From Asticcacaulis excentricus (lineage in GTDB: Bacteria; Pseudomonadota; Alphaproteobacteria; Caulobacterales; Caulobacteraceae), in assembly GCF_003966695.1 (NCBI RefSeq), contig NZ_AP018829.1, positions 124,001 to 188,000 on the forward strand: a stretch of 64,000 nucleotides of DNA, given 5' to 3'. Position 1 is the first letter of the stretch. Every line of letters starts with the position of its first letter. The notes beneath the pieces are model-generated. The model ran no database searches. It saw only the letters and a program-made list of their open reading frames with translations, and was not told the DNA's origin. A program made the position numbers and the translations under genes. Shown here piece by piece: positions 7,067-17,463 of this stretch.

Positions 7067-9118
7067 TCAGGGCTTATCGCCGGATGTGGCGGACGTCTTC
7101 GGCTCGCGGACGGCTGTCAGAAGCCACTGGGTGTACCAGTCAACTGTGGTCCGCATTACGGCCAGACGCTCTACCGGCTTGCGAGGATTGTGCATCGCGT
7201 CGGGATAGTAACGTAACTCGACGGGCACCTTCTCCCGTCTCTTCACCACAAAATCTTCCCAGGCCCCGACGAGGCTTGGCGCCCCAAAGACCTGCAGCAG
7301 GGCCGGCGTTGGGGCACCCGCGCTTTTGATCGGCGGACTGTTCAAGACCCAGTTTGCGGGTGAATCCGTAGTCGTGCCGCCATTCAATTCAGCGACTGTG
7401 GCCTGATAGGAGGCAGACAGGTTCTCGGCCGCGAGCCAACTCATATAGCCGCCGGACATTGAGTCAACGAGCACGGCCGCACCATATTTATGCCGACCGC
7501 TTTGCAGAGCCGCACGCACCGCAAACCCTGTTCGGCTCCAGCCTTGCAGCCCGATCCGGGTCGCGTCCGCAACGCCCCGTTCAGTCAACTGATCAATGAC
7601 CGCGTCGAAGTAGTCAGAGTACGCACGCCCCTCCTCCGACCGAGGCGGCATGGGCAAATCGGGCAGTTGAACGACCAGAAATCCTCTCTCCGCCAGGCTA
7701 AATGCGGCATAGCCCGCCGACGACAACCCCTCTGGCTGGAAGGTCGAACGATCCCAGCCATGGGTCTGTATGACAACGGGATAGCGCCGTCCCGCAGCGT
7801 AGCCCCGCGGCCAGTAAACGCCTGCCTGGATGATGCGACCACTCCCCGGAAGCTTAAACGTTTCCTCGGTAATATGTATGCCGGTTTTGAAGCCGGGGTT
7901 CAGGTCCCAAAGCTCTTTTGTTCCGCCTAGGGGTAGACGCATTCGAAGGGTCGGCGGGCGGTCGAACGCCTCGTCGATGAAAACGGAGTCCTGCGAGATC
8001 GGCCCGCGTGAAACTGCCACCCAACGCCCCGCGCGCTTTTCCCAGAGTCCGTCCGTACCCCCACCTACATCCCGGCAAAGGATGCGCTTAGATGTTTGGA
8101 ATTCGAGGGGCAAACACCGAGTGTCAATACGCTCGACGTCTGTTTTGCCCTCGAGCCTAACGCTCACGGTTTCTGGCGCACCTTCGGGGTTCAGTGTTGC
8201 CAGGGCGAACTGGCGTCCGTCTGGCGCCCACGCGACGGCTCCTCCGCCCGGCCCTACGGCGCGATCCACCAGCCGACGAAGTGAGAGCGCACCTTCTTCG
8301 GCTCCCCAGAGCGTCAGGACATTACCAGAGAGTGGCGGCGCGTTATTCTGTGCCTTCACCCAAGGAAGCTGGTTTCGCGGTTCGCGCCGCAGCAGTGTCA
8401 CGTCACCGCGCTTGGACACCGAGAGCGTCTCGGGAAGCCAATCGGGCGACCCACCCAGCTCAAACCTCCGAATCTTGCCGCCTTTTGAGACAAAGAGATC
8501 ACCGATTCCGGGGGCATCGGACGCCCCCGAGCCCGAACGGTTTCTCAAAAGGCTCGTTAGATTTTGATCGCTGACGACGATGCCTTTTTCGACCTCGCGT
8601 GCGTCCGACCACAACGGCCTTTCCGTGCCGGCTTCGATAAAGGCAAGCGCACCGCCCGCGACCGCCAGCCCCCGAACCCCGTACGGGGCGTGGCTGAGTT
8701 GAACCTCCTGTCCGCTGTTCAGATCAAAGCCAAACACCTGGCTCTGGCCGCTTTCACCAACACGGAGATAGACCAGATGTGCCTCGTCCATCCAAACCAC
8801 CCGGGAAATCCCCGGATCGTTGCCGGACACCTCAACTGAGACCAAGCGGCGCGGGTCGCAGGCCGCCTCACAGGCAGCTACATCAAACAGATCCAGGTCG
8901 TAGCGACGGATATTCCGCTCAACGTCACCGTAGTTCGTGATGATCGCGACCCTTGATTTCTTGGGTGAATGAAAGACCTGTTGCGGTTGGAATGCTGAGG
9001 GTTCACGCGCCAGTCGGAGCGCAATGATCTCGCGCATGTCGCTCTCGGCCGTAGCGCTCTGGCTGCCGAATAGCCAGATCGCCAGGACCGCGGACGACCA
9101 AAACAATCGGACAGTCAC
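7067..9118 (-). CDS. Lasso peptide isopeptidase (S9 prolyl-oligopeptidase-like)
   Basis: A 683-residue secreted serine hydrolase with a signal peptide (residues 1-24, ending SATA). A beta-propeller-like middle (about 50-400) is followed by an alpha/beta-hydrolase domain. The nucleophile is Ser528 in the GWSRTG elbow, His643 sits in YYPDAMHN, and the acidic member of the triad is not certain. The size, layout and position beside a lasso cluster match the astexin isopeptidases (AtxE type), which open the ring amide of threaded lasso peptides. Its start is only 4 bases after the receptor stop, so receptor and isopeptidase form one operon. The likely role is to linearise imported lasso peptide, for scavenging, signalling or self-protection. 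Confidence 0.93.
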   Translation of the reverse strand: MTVRLFWSSAVLAIWLFGSQSATAESDMREIIALRLAREPSAFQPQQVFHSPKKSRVAIITNYGDVERNIRRYDLDLFDVAACEAACDPRRLVSVEVSGNDPGISRVVWMDEAHLVYLRVGESGQSQVFGFDLNSGQEVQLSHAPYGVRGLAVAGGALAFIEAGTERPLWSDAREVEKGIVVSDQNLTSLLRNRSGSGASDAPGIGDLFVSKGGKIRRFELGGSPDWLPETLSVSKRGDVTLLRREPRNQLPWVKAQNNAPPLSGNVLTLWGAEEGALSLRRLVDRAVGPGGGAVAWAPDGRQFALATLNPEGAPETVSVRLEGKTDVERIDTRCLPLEFQTSKRILCRDVGGGTDGLWEKRAGRWVAVSRGPISQDSVFIDEAFDRPPTLRMRLPLGGTKELWDLNPGFKTGIHITEETFKLPGSGRIIQAGVYWPRGYAAGRRYPVVIQTHGWDRSTFQPEGLSSAGYAAFSLAERGFLVVQLPDLPMPPRSEEGRAYSDYFDAVIDQLTERGVADATRIGLQGWSRTGFAVRAALQSGRHKYGAAVLVDSMSGGYMSWLAAENLSASYQATVAELNGGTTTDSPANWVLNSPPIKSAGAPTPALLQVFGAPSLVGAWEDFVVKRREKVPVELRYYPDAMHNPRKPVERLAVMRTTVDWYTQWLLTAVREPKTSATSGDKP

Positions 9119-9122
9119 TGCC

Positions 9123-11720
9123 TCACCAACGCTGACTGAGCGTCACGCCGACATAGCGTCCGATGGCCGAATAGTTGGTGCTATCGAACGGCGTGTCACC
9201 GCCATAGGAGGTATAGATGAGCGGCGGCTTGGAATTGGTAAGGTTCAGGACCGCAAGTGAGATCTCCATACCTTTCTGGTTCCGGAGGCCAGTGAGACGG
9301 TAACTCGCCGTAACGTCGGCAATCGTTCGGCTATCAATTTTTACAACCGGCGTCCGCCGGGCATCGTCCAGCGCGCCCGTATGACTGAGGTACCCCGCAA
9401 ACGTGAACCGCTCGGATCGATAAACGCTCCCGGCTCGCAGACGCAGATGTGACGGGTTGAAAAGCGTTCCGGCAAGGTCAGCATACGGCTGACCGGGGCT
9501 CACCTGCTGGCGACTGTTGAGGTAACTGCCTCCCAGTGAGAGATCTAGTGACCGATCCGCGCCAAGTTCAAACCCATATTCCATCGACAGATCAATACCG
9601 TCGACCTTTTGAGATGACGCGTTGCGGTTTCGGTTATCAACGATAGCCTTAACGCGGCTTAGGTCAGTGCTCGGATTACCTGATAGGGTCAGTCCGAGGG
9701 AGGCCTGAGCGATCGCCGTATCGATATCAGACCGCGCGGGATTAAAGGTCACCATGTCTGCATATCGAGGATTCGTCAGCACCCCTGTGTATGAGGTGAG
9801 CAAGGCCACAATCTTGTCGGTGTAATCGATCTCGAAATAGCTGAGGCTGGCGGAAAAGCCACTCGCCCATTCCGGCCTGTATTGGAGTGTGGCGGTCAGC
9901 GTCTCGGCACGCTCAGGCTTAAGCGAAGGATTGCCGCCGCTGAGCGTGATGTAGGTTGCCCCCGTGGGAAACGCCGTACCGTACCCGGTTATAGGGCGCA
10001 GCGTCGTGGTCTGAGCACTGTACTGCTGCACAAAGCTCGGCGCTTTAAAAGACTCGCCCCAGGACGCTTTGACTGCAAGCCCTGAAACTGGCTCCCAGAC
10101 GAGACCAACCTTTGGGGTGCTAACTTCTTCAAGGTCGCGATAATTTTCGTAGCGCCCGGCCAGTGTCAAGGAGAGCTTGCGAATCCCGGGAATGCTGTTT
10201 TCAGGTGCAATCCACGGCAGAAAAAGTTCGGCAAAAGCATAGGTGGCATGCCGACGGACATCGAATTGTCCAATGCTATTGCCGCCAAAGACCCGCCAAT
10301 AGTCCATGCGGTTTGCCCTCAGCCCGGCACCCACCGCCAGTCGGGCCGTGCCCCCGGGCAATGTGAATAGCCCCCCTTCCCCGTTGAACTCGGCAGAGGC
10401 TGCCGTGTTGCAATAGCAGAGGGCCCCGAAATACCTGACCCCGCCATAATACTGATTTCCGGTGAGTTGGGCGTCGTCCTTTCCGACCTGCAGAAGGAGC
10501 GACGAACGCCAGCCATTGGCGTATTTCGTATCAAATTGCGTGGCTATAGAAAACGCCTCTGTTGATGGCGTATTGCGCACCCCCTCGAACTCTACGGGTT
10601 GGGTCTTAATCGCTGCCGATACCGCCTCCGAGGTGCGCTTACTGTAGAGCGCATCCACCTTCATGGAGAAGGTGTCGGAAAAATCATGGAACCCTGACAC
10701 GACCAGGTTTTGTCTCTCGATGGCAGGGAACAAGGTGTTTTCGCCATTCATATTTGCCGTGTAATCACGGTCAGCGGCCCGTATCCGCGTTACATCGGAG
10801 AGATCGAGCGCAACCATTAGGCCGCCAGCATCGCTTCTGTATCCCGAGACAAGGCTCATCTGCCGCTGGACATTTCCGCCATCAGTAGACCGCCCCAGTC
10901 GCCCACTGAGTGCCACGCCCTCGAAGCTGCGCTTAAGGGTGACATTGATCACCCCTCCAACGGCATCGGAGCCATAGAGCGCTGAGCTGCCATCTGCCAG
11001 TACCTCAATCTTTGAGATCGCAGACAAGGGAATGGTCGAGATATCCACGCCCGCGACAGACCCATCATCTGGAAGCCTGTGCCCATTCAGAAGGGTGAGA
11101 GTGGCGTCTGCCCCCAGGCCGCGGAGGTTGGGCTTGGAACCCGATGTGGTGTTTGAGTTACCAAGAGCCCCTTGCGTAAAGCCCACACCAGGGTTTTGTC
11201 CGCCATTGTAGTTTTGGCTTAGCGACCTGATTGCCTCCCCCAAGTCTGACTGCCCGGCGAGGCGGATTTCTTCGTCAGTCAGGACGATCACAGGGGCCGC
11301 CGGCGCGGCGCCTCGAATACGCGAGCCCGTGACAACCACCTCAGTGGGGGGCTCTGAGGCTTCATTTGATCGTTCGGCAGACGCCTTGTCCCGAACCTTC
11401 AGGGTGATAACGGCATCCGACGCGCTCGCGACAACAAGCGAGGTGCCCTGAAGCAATCGCGCCAAAGCCTCGTCTCTCGACAGTTCCCCCCTAAGCGTTG
11501 GAGCCGGGAACCGGGCCGCTTCTTCATACGGGAAGAGGATTTGAACCTTGGCCTGACGAGAGAACTCCATCAGGGCTTGGGCCGTGTTTTTGGTTTTGAT
11601 GTTGAAGGCGATGGGTGCCGTGTCTGCGTAAACAACCGATGCTGTCGCCAGACCGATTGCCAGAGAAATGGCCAGAGTCGATCCGCCACGCCGAAGCGCG
11701 TTGAACTTGCGTCCTATCAT
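9123..11720 (-). CDS. TonB-dependent receptor with N-terminal STN signalling domain
   Basis: An 865-residue outer-membrane receptor. After a signal region (about residues 1-33, ending VYA) comes an STN domain (IAFNIKTKNTAQALMEFS to about residue 108), a plug domain (GSRIRGAAPAAPVIVLTDEEI ... GVDISTIPLSAISKIEVLADG) and a long beta-barrel ending in the aromatic GVTLSQRW. STN domains contact FecR-type anti-sigma factors, so this receptor should both import a ligand and signal to the FecR/FecI pair at 16.5-18.0 kb. With the isopeptidase in the same operon, the ligand is probably the lasso peptide or a cargo it carries (inference from astexin-type loci). The 270 bp upstream hold its promoter, but no motif could be assigned with confidence. 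Confidence 0.95.
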   Translation of the reverse strand: MIGRKFNALRRGGSTLAISLAIGLATASVVYADTAPIAFNIKTKNTAQALMEFSRQAKVQILFPYEEAARFPAPTLRGELSRDEALARLLQGTSLVVASASDAVITLKVRDKASAERSNEASEPPTEVVVTGSRIRGAAPAAPVIVLTDEEIRLAGQSDLGEAIRSLSQNYNGGQNPGVGFTQGALGNSNTTSGSKPNLRGLGADATLTLLNGHRLPDDGSVAGVDISTIPLSAISKIEVLADGSSALYGSDAVGGVINVTLKRSFEGVALSGRLGRSTDGGNVQRQMSLVSGYRSDAGGLMVALDLSDVTRIRAADRDYTANMNGENTLFPAIERQNLVVSGFHDFSDTFSMKVDALYSKRTSEAVSAAIKTQPVEFEGVRNTPSTEAFSIATQFDTKYANGWRSSLLLQVGKDDAQLTGNQYYGGVRYFGALCYCNTAASAEFNGEGGLFTLPGGTARLAVGAGLRANRMDYWRVFGGNSIGQFDVRRHATYAFAELFLPWIAPENSIPGIRKLSLTLAGRYENYRDLEEVSTPKVGLVWEPVSGLAVKASWGESFKAPSFVQQYSAQTTTLRPITGYGTAFPTGATYITLSGGNPSLKPERAETLTATLQYRPEWASGFSASLSYFEIDYTDKIVALLTSYTGVLTNPRYADMVTFNPARSDIDTAIAQASLGLTLSGNPSTDLSRVKAIVDNRNRNASSQKVDGIDLSMEYGFELGADRSLDLSLGGSYLNSRQQVSPGQPYADLAGTLFNPSHLRLRAGSVYRSERFTFAGYLSHTGALDDARRTPVVKIDSRTIADVTASYRLTGLRNQKGMEISLAVLNLTNSKPPLIYTSYGGDTPFDSTNYSAIGRYVGVTLSQRW

Positions 11721-11995
11721 TGAAAAACCCCTTGCTCGCCCCGTTATCGGGCGTCAGGAGTAAGACAATCTGACGACATTTTGCGTCTAACTGGTGCGAG
11801 GAAAAATTTCAGTTTCGTGACGGACAGACAGACAATCCGGCTTCACTACTACAGGAGACGCCTCGCACGAACCTGATGACTGACTGAGAAGAAAGTCCAG
11901 TTTGCGCCCAATCCGGACATTCGCTACACTGCAAACATTCATGCCTATGAGCGGACTAAACGGGTTCTACCAAATAGCGCTCGGCGTGCATTTAG

Positions 11996-12562
11996 TCAGC
12001 CACCAAGCTTATTCCGGTTCTGATCAGAATACCATTCAGCTGGGAAACGCGAGAAATATCGCTCCTCTTCTTTTCGGTCAGCTTCGGTGATAGCATTTCG
12101 CATTTTTCCTGCCCTGTAGGTACCGGGCGACGGCCAAGTTGGCCGCGTACCTTTTGACTCTGGGTAAATTCGCCAACCTACGATTTGAGGAAGCATTTTA
12201 ATTCGTATAATTTCCGATGGTTTGATCGAGCGCGGTATAAGGATCTCCCAACCCATTGAAACTTTGACGTGCGCCATCGTCACAGCTTCAACCGCACTCA
12301 TTTCTTCAGGCTGTTTATCGAACCGGCCAACATGAACAGACTGAGTGTCTGGAACGCGAAAATACACCCCACAAATTCTCTCTCTGCTTCGCCGGCGAAG
12401 TTCGTGCAACCATTGATGGGTTGCGTAAAAATCAGGAAGTACCGGAAAACAGAAGACACCTTTAGCTGGGCCTGTCTCCCTCATGAAGCGAGACGGCGTT
12501 AGACCATTGCGCCTGATAGACGCCACAGACGACTCAGTTGTCAGGTGCACAAATGTCGCCAT
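11996..12562 (-). CDS. Unrecognised protein, possibly ADP-ribosyltransferase-like
   Basis: A 188-residue protein. Its opening, MATFVHLTTESSVASIRRNG, has the H-x-T plus '..I..NGL' pattern typical of KptA/PARP-like ADP-ribosyltransferase folds, and FPVLPDFYATHQWLHEL follows. A later stretch (EAVTMAHV..GWEILIPRSIKPSEIIRI) looks well structured. I do not know its family by name; the fold assignment is tentative. It stands between the lasso receptor and a disrupted DUF4062 gene that runs the other way, in a block that interrupts the usual receptor-fecR neighbourhood. The whole block therefore appears to be inserted. A toxin or defence function is possible but unproven. Confidence 0.6.
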   Translation of the reverse strand: MATFVHLTTESSVASIRRNGLTPSRFMRETGPAKGVFCFPVLPDFYATHQWLHELRRRSRERICGVYFRVPDTQSVHVGRFDKQPEEMSAVEAVTMAHVKVSMGWEILIPRSIKPSEIIRIKMLPQIVGWRIYPESKGTRPTWPSPGTYRAGKMRNAITEADRKEEERYFSRFPAEWYSDQNRNKLGG

Positions 12563-12967
12563 GTGAGTTCTCTTACACCGCCAATGCTATCGACGTTAAA
12601 ACTGCCTCGCACCGTCGAGAAGATAACTCACTAAGGGCAAGGGCAAAATTGTCGTATTGATAAAATATTCTGCACACTGAGCTCGGAATAGGGAACCCTG
12701 AAAGAATCTGCTCGTTATGTAAATTGAACCTTCTGATGTGCGCCCGAAGGCGACATTCACACACCTAAAGGTCGGCAGGCACAAAACCGGACATCGGTTC
12801 GGCGAAGTCATCAATTTAGTGCATTAGAGATTGGGCGATGCCTCTCAGATCAGATCGCCTGCGATAGCGCGGGCGTCATCGTTATCATACCGCCTTGCTT
12901 ATTCGGGTTTTGCAGAATCGAAACACTAGCTATAGTTCCCCGATAGAGCAAGGCGAGCTACCAGCTT
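12563..12967. other. Divergent intergenic region
   Basis: This region separates the divergent gene at 11996-12562 from the disrupted DUF4062 gene. Only short unconvincing frames occur. It should contain both promoters; no operator or repeat was recognised. Confidence 0.5.
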
Positions 12968-13832
12968 ATGGCGATTGAAAAACGGACTGTATTAACGATT
13001 TTTGTCGGTTCGCCGGGCGATGTAATGGAAGAACGCCAGATCGTCTTTGATATCGTTGAAGAATTGAACGACGTCCTTGCGCCGAGGCTTGGCTTTCTAC
13101 TGGAAGTTAGAGGCTGGGAGAGCGTCGTCAGAAAATCTGGTCGGCCTCAAAGCCAGATAAATCCCTTTGTCGACAAATGCGATTATTTTATCGGCATCAT
13201 GTGGAAGAAATGGGGTATGGCCCCTGACACGATGGGCGAGTTTTCGTCTGGATTTGAGGAGGAATTTTACAGGGCCTGTAAAATCAAATCAGGAGGGGAA
13301 GGCCCGGAAATCAGTATGTTTTTCCGTAAAATTCCGGATGAGGTTCTCGAGTACGGTAATGAGAACCTCCTCAAGGTAGTCAAATTTAGACAATCATTGA
13401 TCGATGGCTATGAGCATTTCTTCCAGGACTACGCCGATGTGGGGGATTTCGCCCGCTACATTCGGCGAACTCTGACTGAATTTTTGCTTGCGGTCAAAAG
13501 CAAAGAAGTAGAAGCCGATCAGTCCGGTCAATCGCTTCTTCTACCGAACAAACACAGTTCCGACATTGTTCCTCACAAAGCTTCCGCAATCGCAGACGAA
13601 GGTTCCCCGAAAGTATTTGACAACTCTCAATTAGATTTTGCCCGAAATGTGCTCAATGAACACAAGCAGTGGAATGAACTAACGTCCATTGAAGTTGCCC
13701 GGCTTCGCCTCATATCGGGTCGTGTCTCCCAGCAAGGAAACGACGAATATGTGTTAGGTAATCACGACAGCAATATTTTGTTTGCAAATAAAGCCTTGCT
13801 GGATTTGTCAAAAGCGGAAATTGGTTATCTAG

Positions 13833-14679
13833 GCTCAAGACTCATTGATCAGAGCCAGAAGATGACGGTAGCGGCGATAAGTATGGCAGAGAAGAAGGTG
13901 TGGGCACAGCGGTCGTATCGAGTGTGTACGCGCCGCCAGTCTTTGAGTTTGGCGAACATGTTTTCGACCTTATGGCGTTGCTTATAGAGTATTTTGTCAT
14001 GCTCGATCTGGACTTTTCGATTACGCTTTGAAGGGATGCAGGGGTTTATTCCTTTATCTTTCAGAGCATCACGGAACCAGTTGGCGTCATATCCCCGATC
14101 ACCCAGCAAAGTTTTTGCTTTGGGCAGTGTATCCAGCAGCAAGGCTGCGCCCTTGAAGTCGCTGACGTGTCCAGCGGTCAGCAACAGGCAGATAGGCCTG
14201 CCGTGCGGGTCGCTAACCGCATGAAGTTTGGAGTTCAGGCCACCTTTGGTGCGTCCGAGAAGGCGGGGAAATCCCCTTTTTTTAGCAGGCTGGCTGCGGT
14301 GCGGTGGGCTTTGAGATGCGTGGCGTCGATAATCAGTTGCTCCGGATCACCGGCCTGCGAGGCCAGAGCGCTGAAAATCCGATTGAAAACGCCCATCCGG
14401 CTCCAGCGCATGAAGCGGTTATAAAGCGTCTTGTGCGGACCATAGCCCTTGGGGGCATCCTTCCACTGAAGACCATGTTTTATAACGTAAATAATCCCGC
14501 TGACCACGCGCAGATCATCCACGCGAGGAACGCCATGCGACAACGGAAAATACCGGCGTATCCGGTTGAATTGCACATCAGACAGCAAAAACACATCAGC
14601 CATGATCCACCTCCTTCCAAAAGTGAATCACATCAACCCCCCCTTGGGAATCCCTCGCGTTAATTAATAGGGCCTGAGC
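13833..14679 (-). mobile_element. Complete IS5-family (IS427-type) element, 847 bp
   Basis: The ends are GCTCAAGACTCATTG (left) and, on the opposite strand at the right end, GCTCAGGCCCTATTA, an imperfect inverted repeat. It is flanked by a 4-bp duplication CTAG (13829-13832 and 14680-14683). The short target duplication, the length and two overlapping transposase frames with a slippery run fit the IS427 group. A remnant of the same element type lies at about 54936-55032. Confidence 0.93.
13849..14603 (-). CDS. IS5-family transposase, expressed by programmed frameshift
   Basis: OrfA (14603 down to 14235, 122 residues, beginning MADVFLLSDVQFNRIRRYFP) carries the N-terminal DNA-binding part and the first catalytic Asp in LIIDATHLKAHRTA. 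OrfB continues in another frame and ends at 13849. It carries GDRGYDANWF, with the second Asp, and the final YKQRHKVENMFAKLKDWRR with the catalytic Glu. The change of frame would occur at the A7G4 run (minus strand, 14283-14273), a typical slippery sequence of IS427 elements. All catalytic residues seem to be present, so the element may still be active. Confidence 0.88.
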
Positions 14680-16455
14680 CTAGTTCGTGGTGGACTTGAA
14701 CGGTTCAAGACGGGACACGTGCCCCTTTGGCACTGGCTTTTCAGCTACCAAGCCAATTTCAAAGAGACCTTAATAATCAACACGTTCACCGAGTCTGAAA
14801 CGCAAAAGCGAAGCAGCGTGAGCATACTAAGCTTAATGGCGGCGGATGTCGTCGGCATCAGCGATTTTTTTGATAGAGATCGCGTGATTGAAGTATGGCT
14901 CGATCAGAAACAACCCGATGACTTTCGAATAGAGGTAATAAAACATCTTGTAGAATGTGGGCAGGCCTCTGACGTCAAATTCTTTGAAGCAATCCATCCC
15001 GACTGGCCAGAAGCGCTGAAGGCGGCGGCGAAGGAAGCCGCTTTCACACTCAAAATGAAAAATGCCCCGTCGAGCACTTTGGAAGATCCGGAGAATATTC
15101 CAAACCACCTCTCAGACAGCGCCGGCATCGCTCTGTTTGCGAAATTGGAATCGTTCTCCACGGCCGCCTTGAACAACTGTTTGGCGCTTACCAATGCCGA
15201 GGTTCGGTATCGTTGCCTCCACGAACTCATCCTGCGCCGAGCGATTACAATCGATACAGCCAAAACGTTCATGAAGGACAGCAACGTTAAAACCCGATTC
15301 GAAGCGCTAATTGAGGCTGAGCGACTTGGACTGATTGTTTCGGAAGACGAAGCAAAGAAAGTCATCATAAAGTCCGAGCCAAAGCGCAGTGGTCTATTGT
15401 CTTCCTCCTCAAATCCGACGCCTGAAGAAGAGCGTTGGTGGAACGCCTACCGGCACCAGAAGTTATGCATGCACGCCGAGGCGGACCTGATTAACTCCCT
15501 CAAACCTGACTCCCTTCACAGTTGGGAAACGGAGCTTGCACTGTACGATGCTTATTTTCGGACTCACAGTGCCGAATTGAGAGCAAACTTGGCTGATGGA
15601 TTCAAGGGCGCGCTAGAGAATAAATTCGAAGCCCACACAAAGACTTTTTCAAATCTAGGGCTGGATCATTTCTCGACATCCAAGAATTTGCTGTCGTTCA
15701 TCGGCACCGGATTGGTTTCAGATGGACTGACCATTCTTTGCCGGCACGGCAGTAATGCCGACCTCCCGCTCGTGCGGAAATGCGTGGATAGTTTCGAGCC
15801 CTATTCCTCTATAGAACTGCTCCGCTTCCTTGCAAAGTTCGGCGAATGGGAGGATATTGAGCGTGTTGTCAAGATAGTGGGCAAAACGGATCCCCGATAC
15901 TATGGGCTGTTCTCAAATAATGACGACAACTATGATCTTGCCGCAAAAATAGTATGCAAACTCGCCACGAGGCGAACCATTGATTTGTTCAATTCGAGCA
16001 TATCGCCATACATCATGACGAAAATACTGAAATTTATTTCAAATAGAGATTTCCTGTCATTAACAGACGAGCACCTCTTAAAGATGTTTTCGAATGAATC
16101 AGATAACCTTCGCAGGATGGTCGCATTGAAATGCGTGCAGCATTTGCCGAAAACGCGGTTAAGCGCTCTCCTAGAGCGCTACCAAGTTAATGGCGAATAC
16201 AGGTATTACAACGTGATACACTGGCTAGACCTAGGGGTAAGTATGCCGAGCGATGTGGCGAGAACGGTCGCTAAGCGGGCGTCATCTTAGTCGCCCTATT
16301 GCAACGCGTTAATGCCGCAGGACCAGATCGGTATGGTTTTCATGGTCAGCTCCGGAGCCACGGGCAATGTCCGCTTTTTTCATTCGCACTAGGGACGCCG
16401 ATGTCTCCTAAGGGCCAACTCCGGAAATCTGGCGATGTGTGGTTCATTGATTGCT

Positions 16456-17397
16456 CTATAACCGCAACGAGATCGAGCCGTCGTTCCCGCGCTCGGCTCT
16501 TATGCCAAATGAAGACCGCAGGGAGTTTACGAAGATCGCGGGGTCTTTCGTCGTGAAGCGGCCACCAATGCGTATGGCGCCGATGTGTGGGTCAGCGATG
16601 GTGATCTTTTGAGTGAGATAGCGATTGTACTCTGACACAGCCGCCGCCAGCGTGACGCCATCTAACACGATCTCGTCGTTCTTCCAGGCGGTCAGAGCCT
16701 CAAAGGTCTCTGGATTGGCGGATGTGAGGCGGTAGGTTTGATGATCGCTCACGCTGGAAATCTCACCGGCTCTTACAATGTTCGGGGCAGGAGTGCTTTT
16801 TGAGGAGACCCTCCCCTCCCCGCGCTCAACGGCCATTTCTACGCCAGTTTCTTTGAGACGCAGATTGTATTGGCCGGGCGCCAGCGTGATTTCCTCCTTG
16901 CCTGCACGCACAACGAAGTCGCGTTGATCCACCTGTACCGTGATCGATATCTCGCCGCGATCGAGCCAGATTTGGCGCACCTGTTTTCCAAACTGCCAGC
17001 GCACCTTGCTGTCGGTGTTGATATCAATCCGCCCGCCGTCAGGCAGTGATAATGAACTGCGCTCGCCCACGGCGGTCATCGCCTCGGCGCGGTCCGTAGT
17101 CAGCCCCAGCGCCAGATACCCGCCGGCGACGATAGTGACGGCAGCGGCCGCGCCCGAAAGCCACCAACGCCGGGTGATACCTTTGGGTTTAGGGGATGGG
17201 GCTTTGGACAGAGTTTTCGGGAGGTTTTGCGATATCCATTGTGAGGTCGCGGACACCTTGACGAACGCCAGCGCGTTGGCCGGATCGCTCCGCCACCGCT
17301 CGAAGGCTTCTTCACTGCCACGGCCTGACTCCAGCCGCTCAAGCCAGTGAGCGGCCTCCTCAAGGCGCGTCAGTTCAACGTCATCAACCGAAGTCAC
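16456..17397 (-). CDS. FecR-family anti-sigma factor / sigma regulator
   Basis: A 313-residue inner-membrane signal transducer. The cytoplasmic N-terminal DUF4880-type region (EEAAHWLERLESG...FERWRSDPANALAF) is followed by one membrane segment at about residues 79-98. A periplasmic FecR domain (AVGERSSLSLPDGGRIDINTDSKV ... LDRGEISITV) comes next, then a C-terminal STN-like domain (EIVLDGVTLAAAVSEYNRY). It would receive the signal from the STN domain of the receptor at 9123-11720 and control the sigma factor encoded just upstream. It is 66 bp downstream of the sigma gene. The receptor and fecR genes are normally neighbours; here they are about 4.7 kb apart because of the inserted block. Confidence 0.93.
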   Translation of the reverse strand: MTSVDDVELTRLEEAAHWLERLESGRGSEEAFERWRSDPANALAFVKVSATSQWISQNLPKTLSKAPSPKPKGITRRWWLSGAAAAVTIVAGGYLALGLTTDRAEAMTAVGERSSLSLPDGGRIDINTDSKVRWQFGKQVRQIWLDRGEISITVQVDQRDFVVRAGKEEITLAPGQYNLRLKETGVEMAVERGEGRVSSKSTPAPNIVRAGEISSVSDHQTYRLTSANPETFEALTAWKNDEIVLDGVTLAAAVSEYNRYLTQKITIADPHIGAIRIGGRFTTKDPAIFVNSLRSSFGIRAERGNDGSISLRL

Positions 17398-17463
17398 CGC
17401 TTGCGTCCTGACAACCTATCCGCGTTCATGGCTGGAGACTGTAATCCCGCGCACCTCAGGAGT

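Larger units (their letters stand above)
12968..16290 (+). pseudogene. DUF4062 / helical-repeat protein gene interrupted by an IS5-family element
   Basis: The first part (12968-13832) encodes a DUF4062 domain opening TVLTIFVGSPGDVMEERQ, with a conserved CDYFIGIMWKKWG; DUF4062 has a TIR-like fold. The second part (from 14684) encodes about 535 residues of mostly helical, HEAT-like sequence. The IS at 13833-14679 sits between two copies of CTAG. Removing the IS and one CTAG joins the frames exactly, reading LSKAEIGYL then VRGGLERFKTG, and gives one 823-residue protein (824 codons including stop). DUF4062 proteins often carry large C-terminal sensor or effector regions and occur in defence islands, so an anti-phage role is plausible but inferred. 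As it stands, the first part reads on into the IS and ends at 13987, and the second part has no good start. Confidence 0.85.

Noticed and set aside
7830-8567. 245-codon plus-strand frame opposite the isopeptidase
   Set aside because: Arg/Ser/Pro-rich translation typical of antisense frames in GC-rich genes; the isopeptidase frame has clear family motifs.
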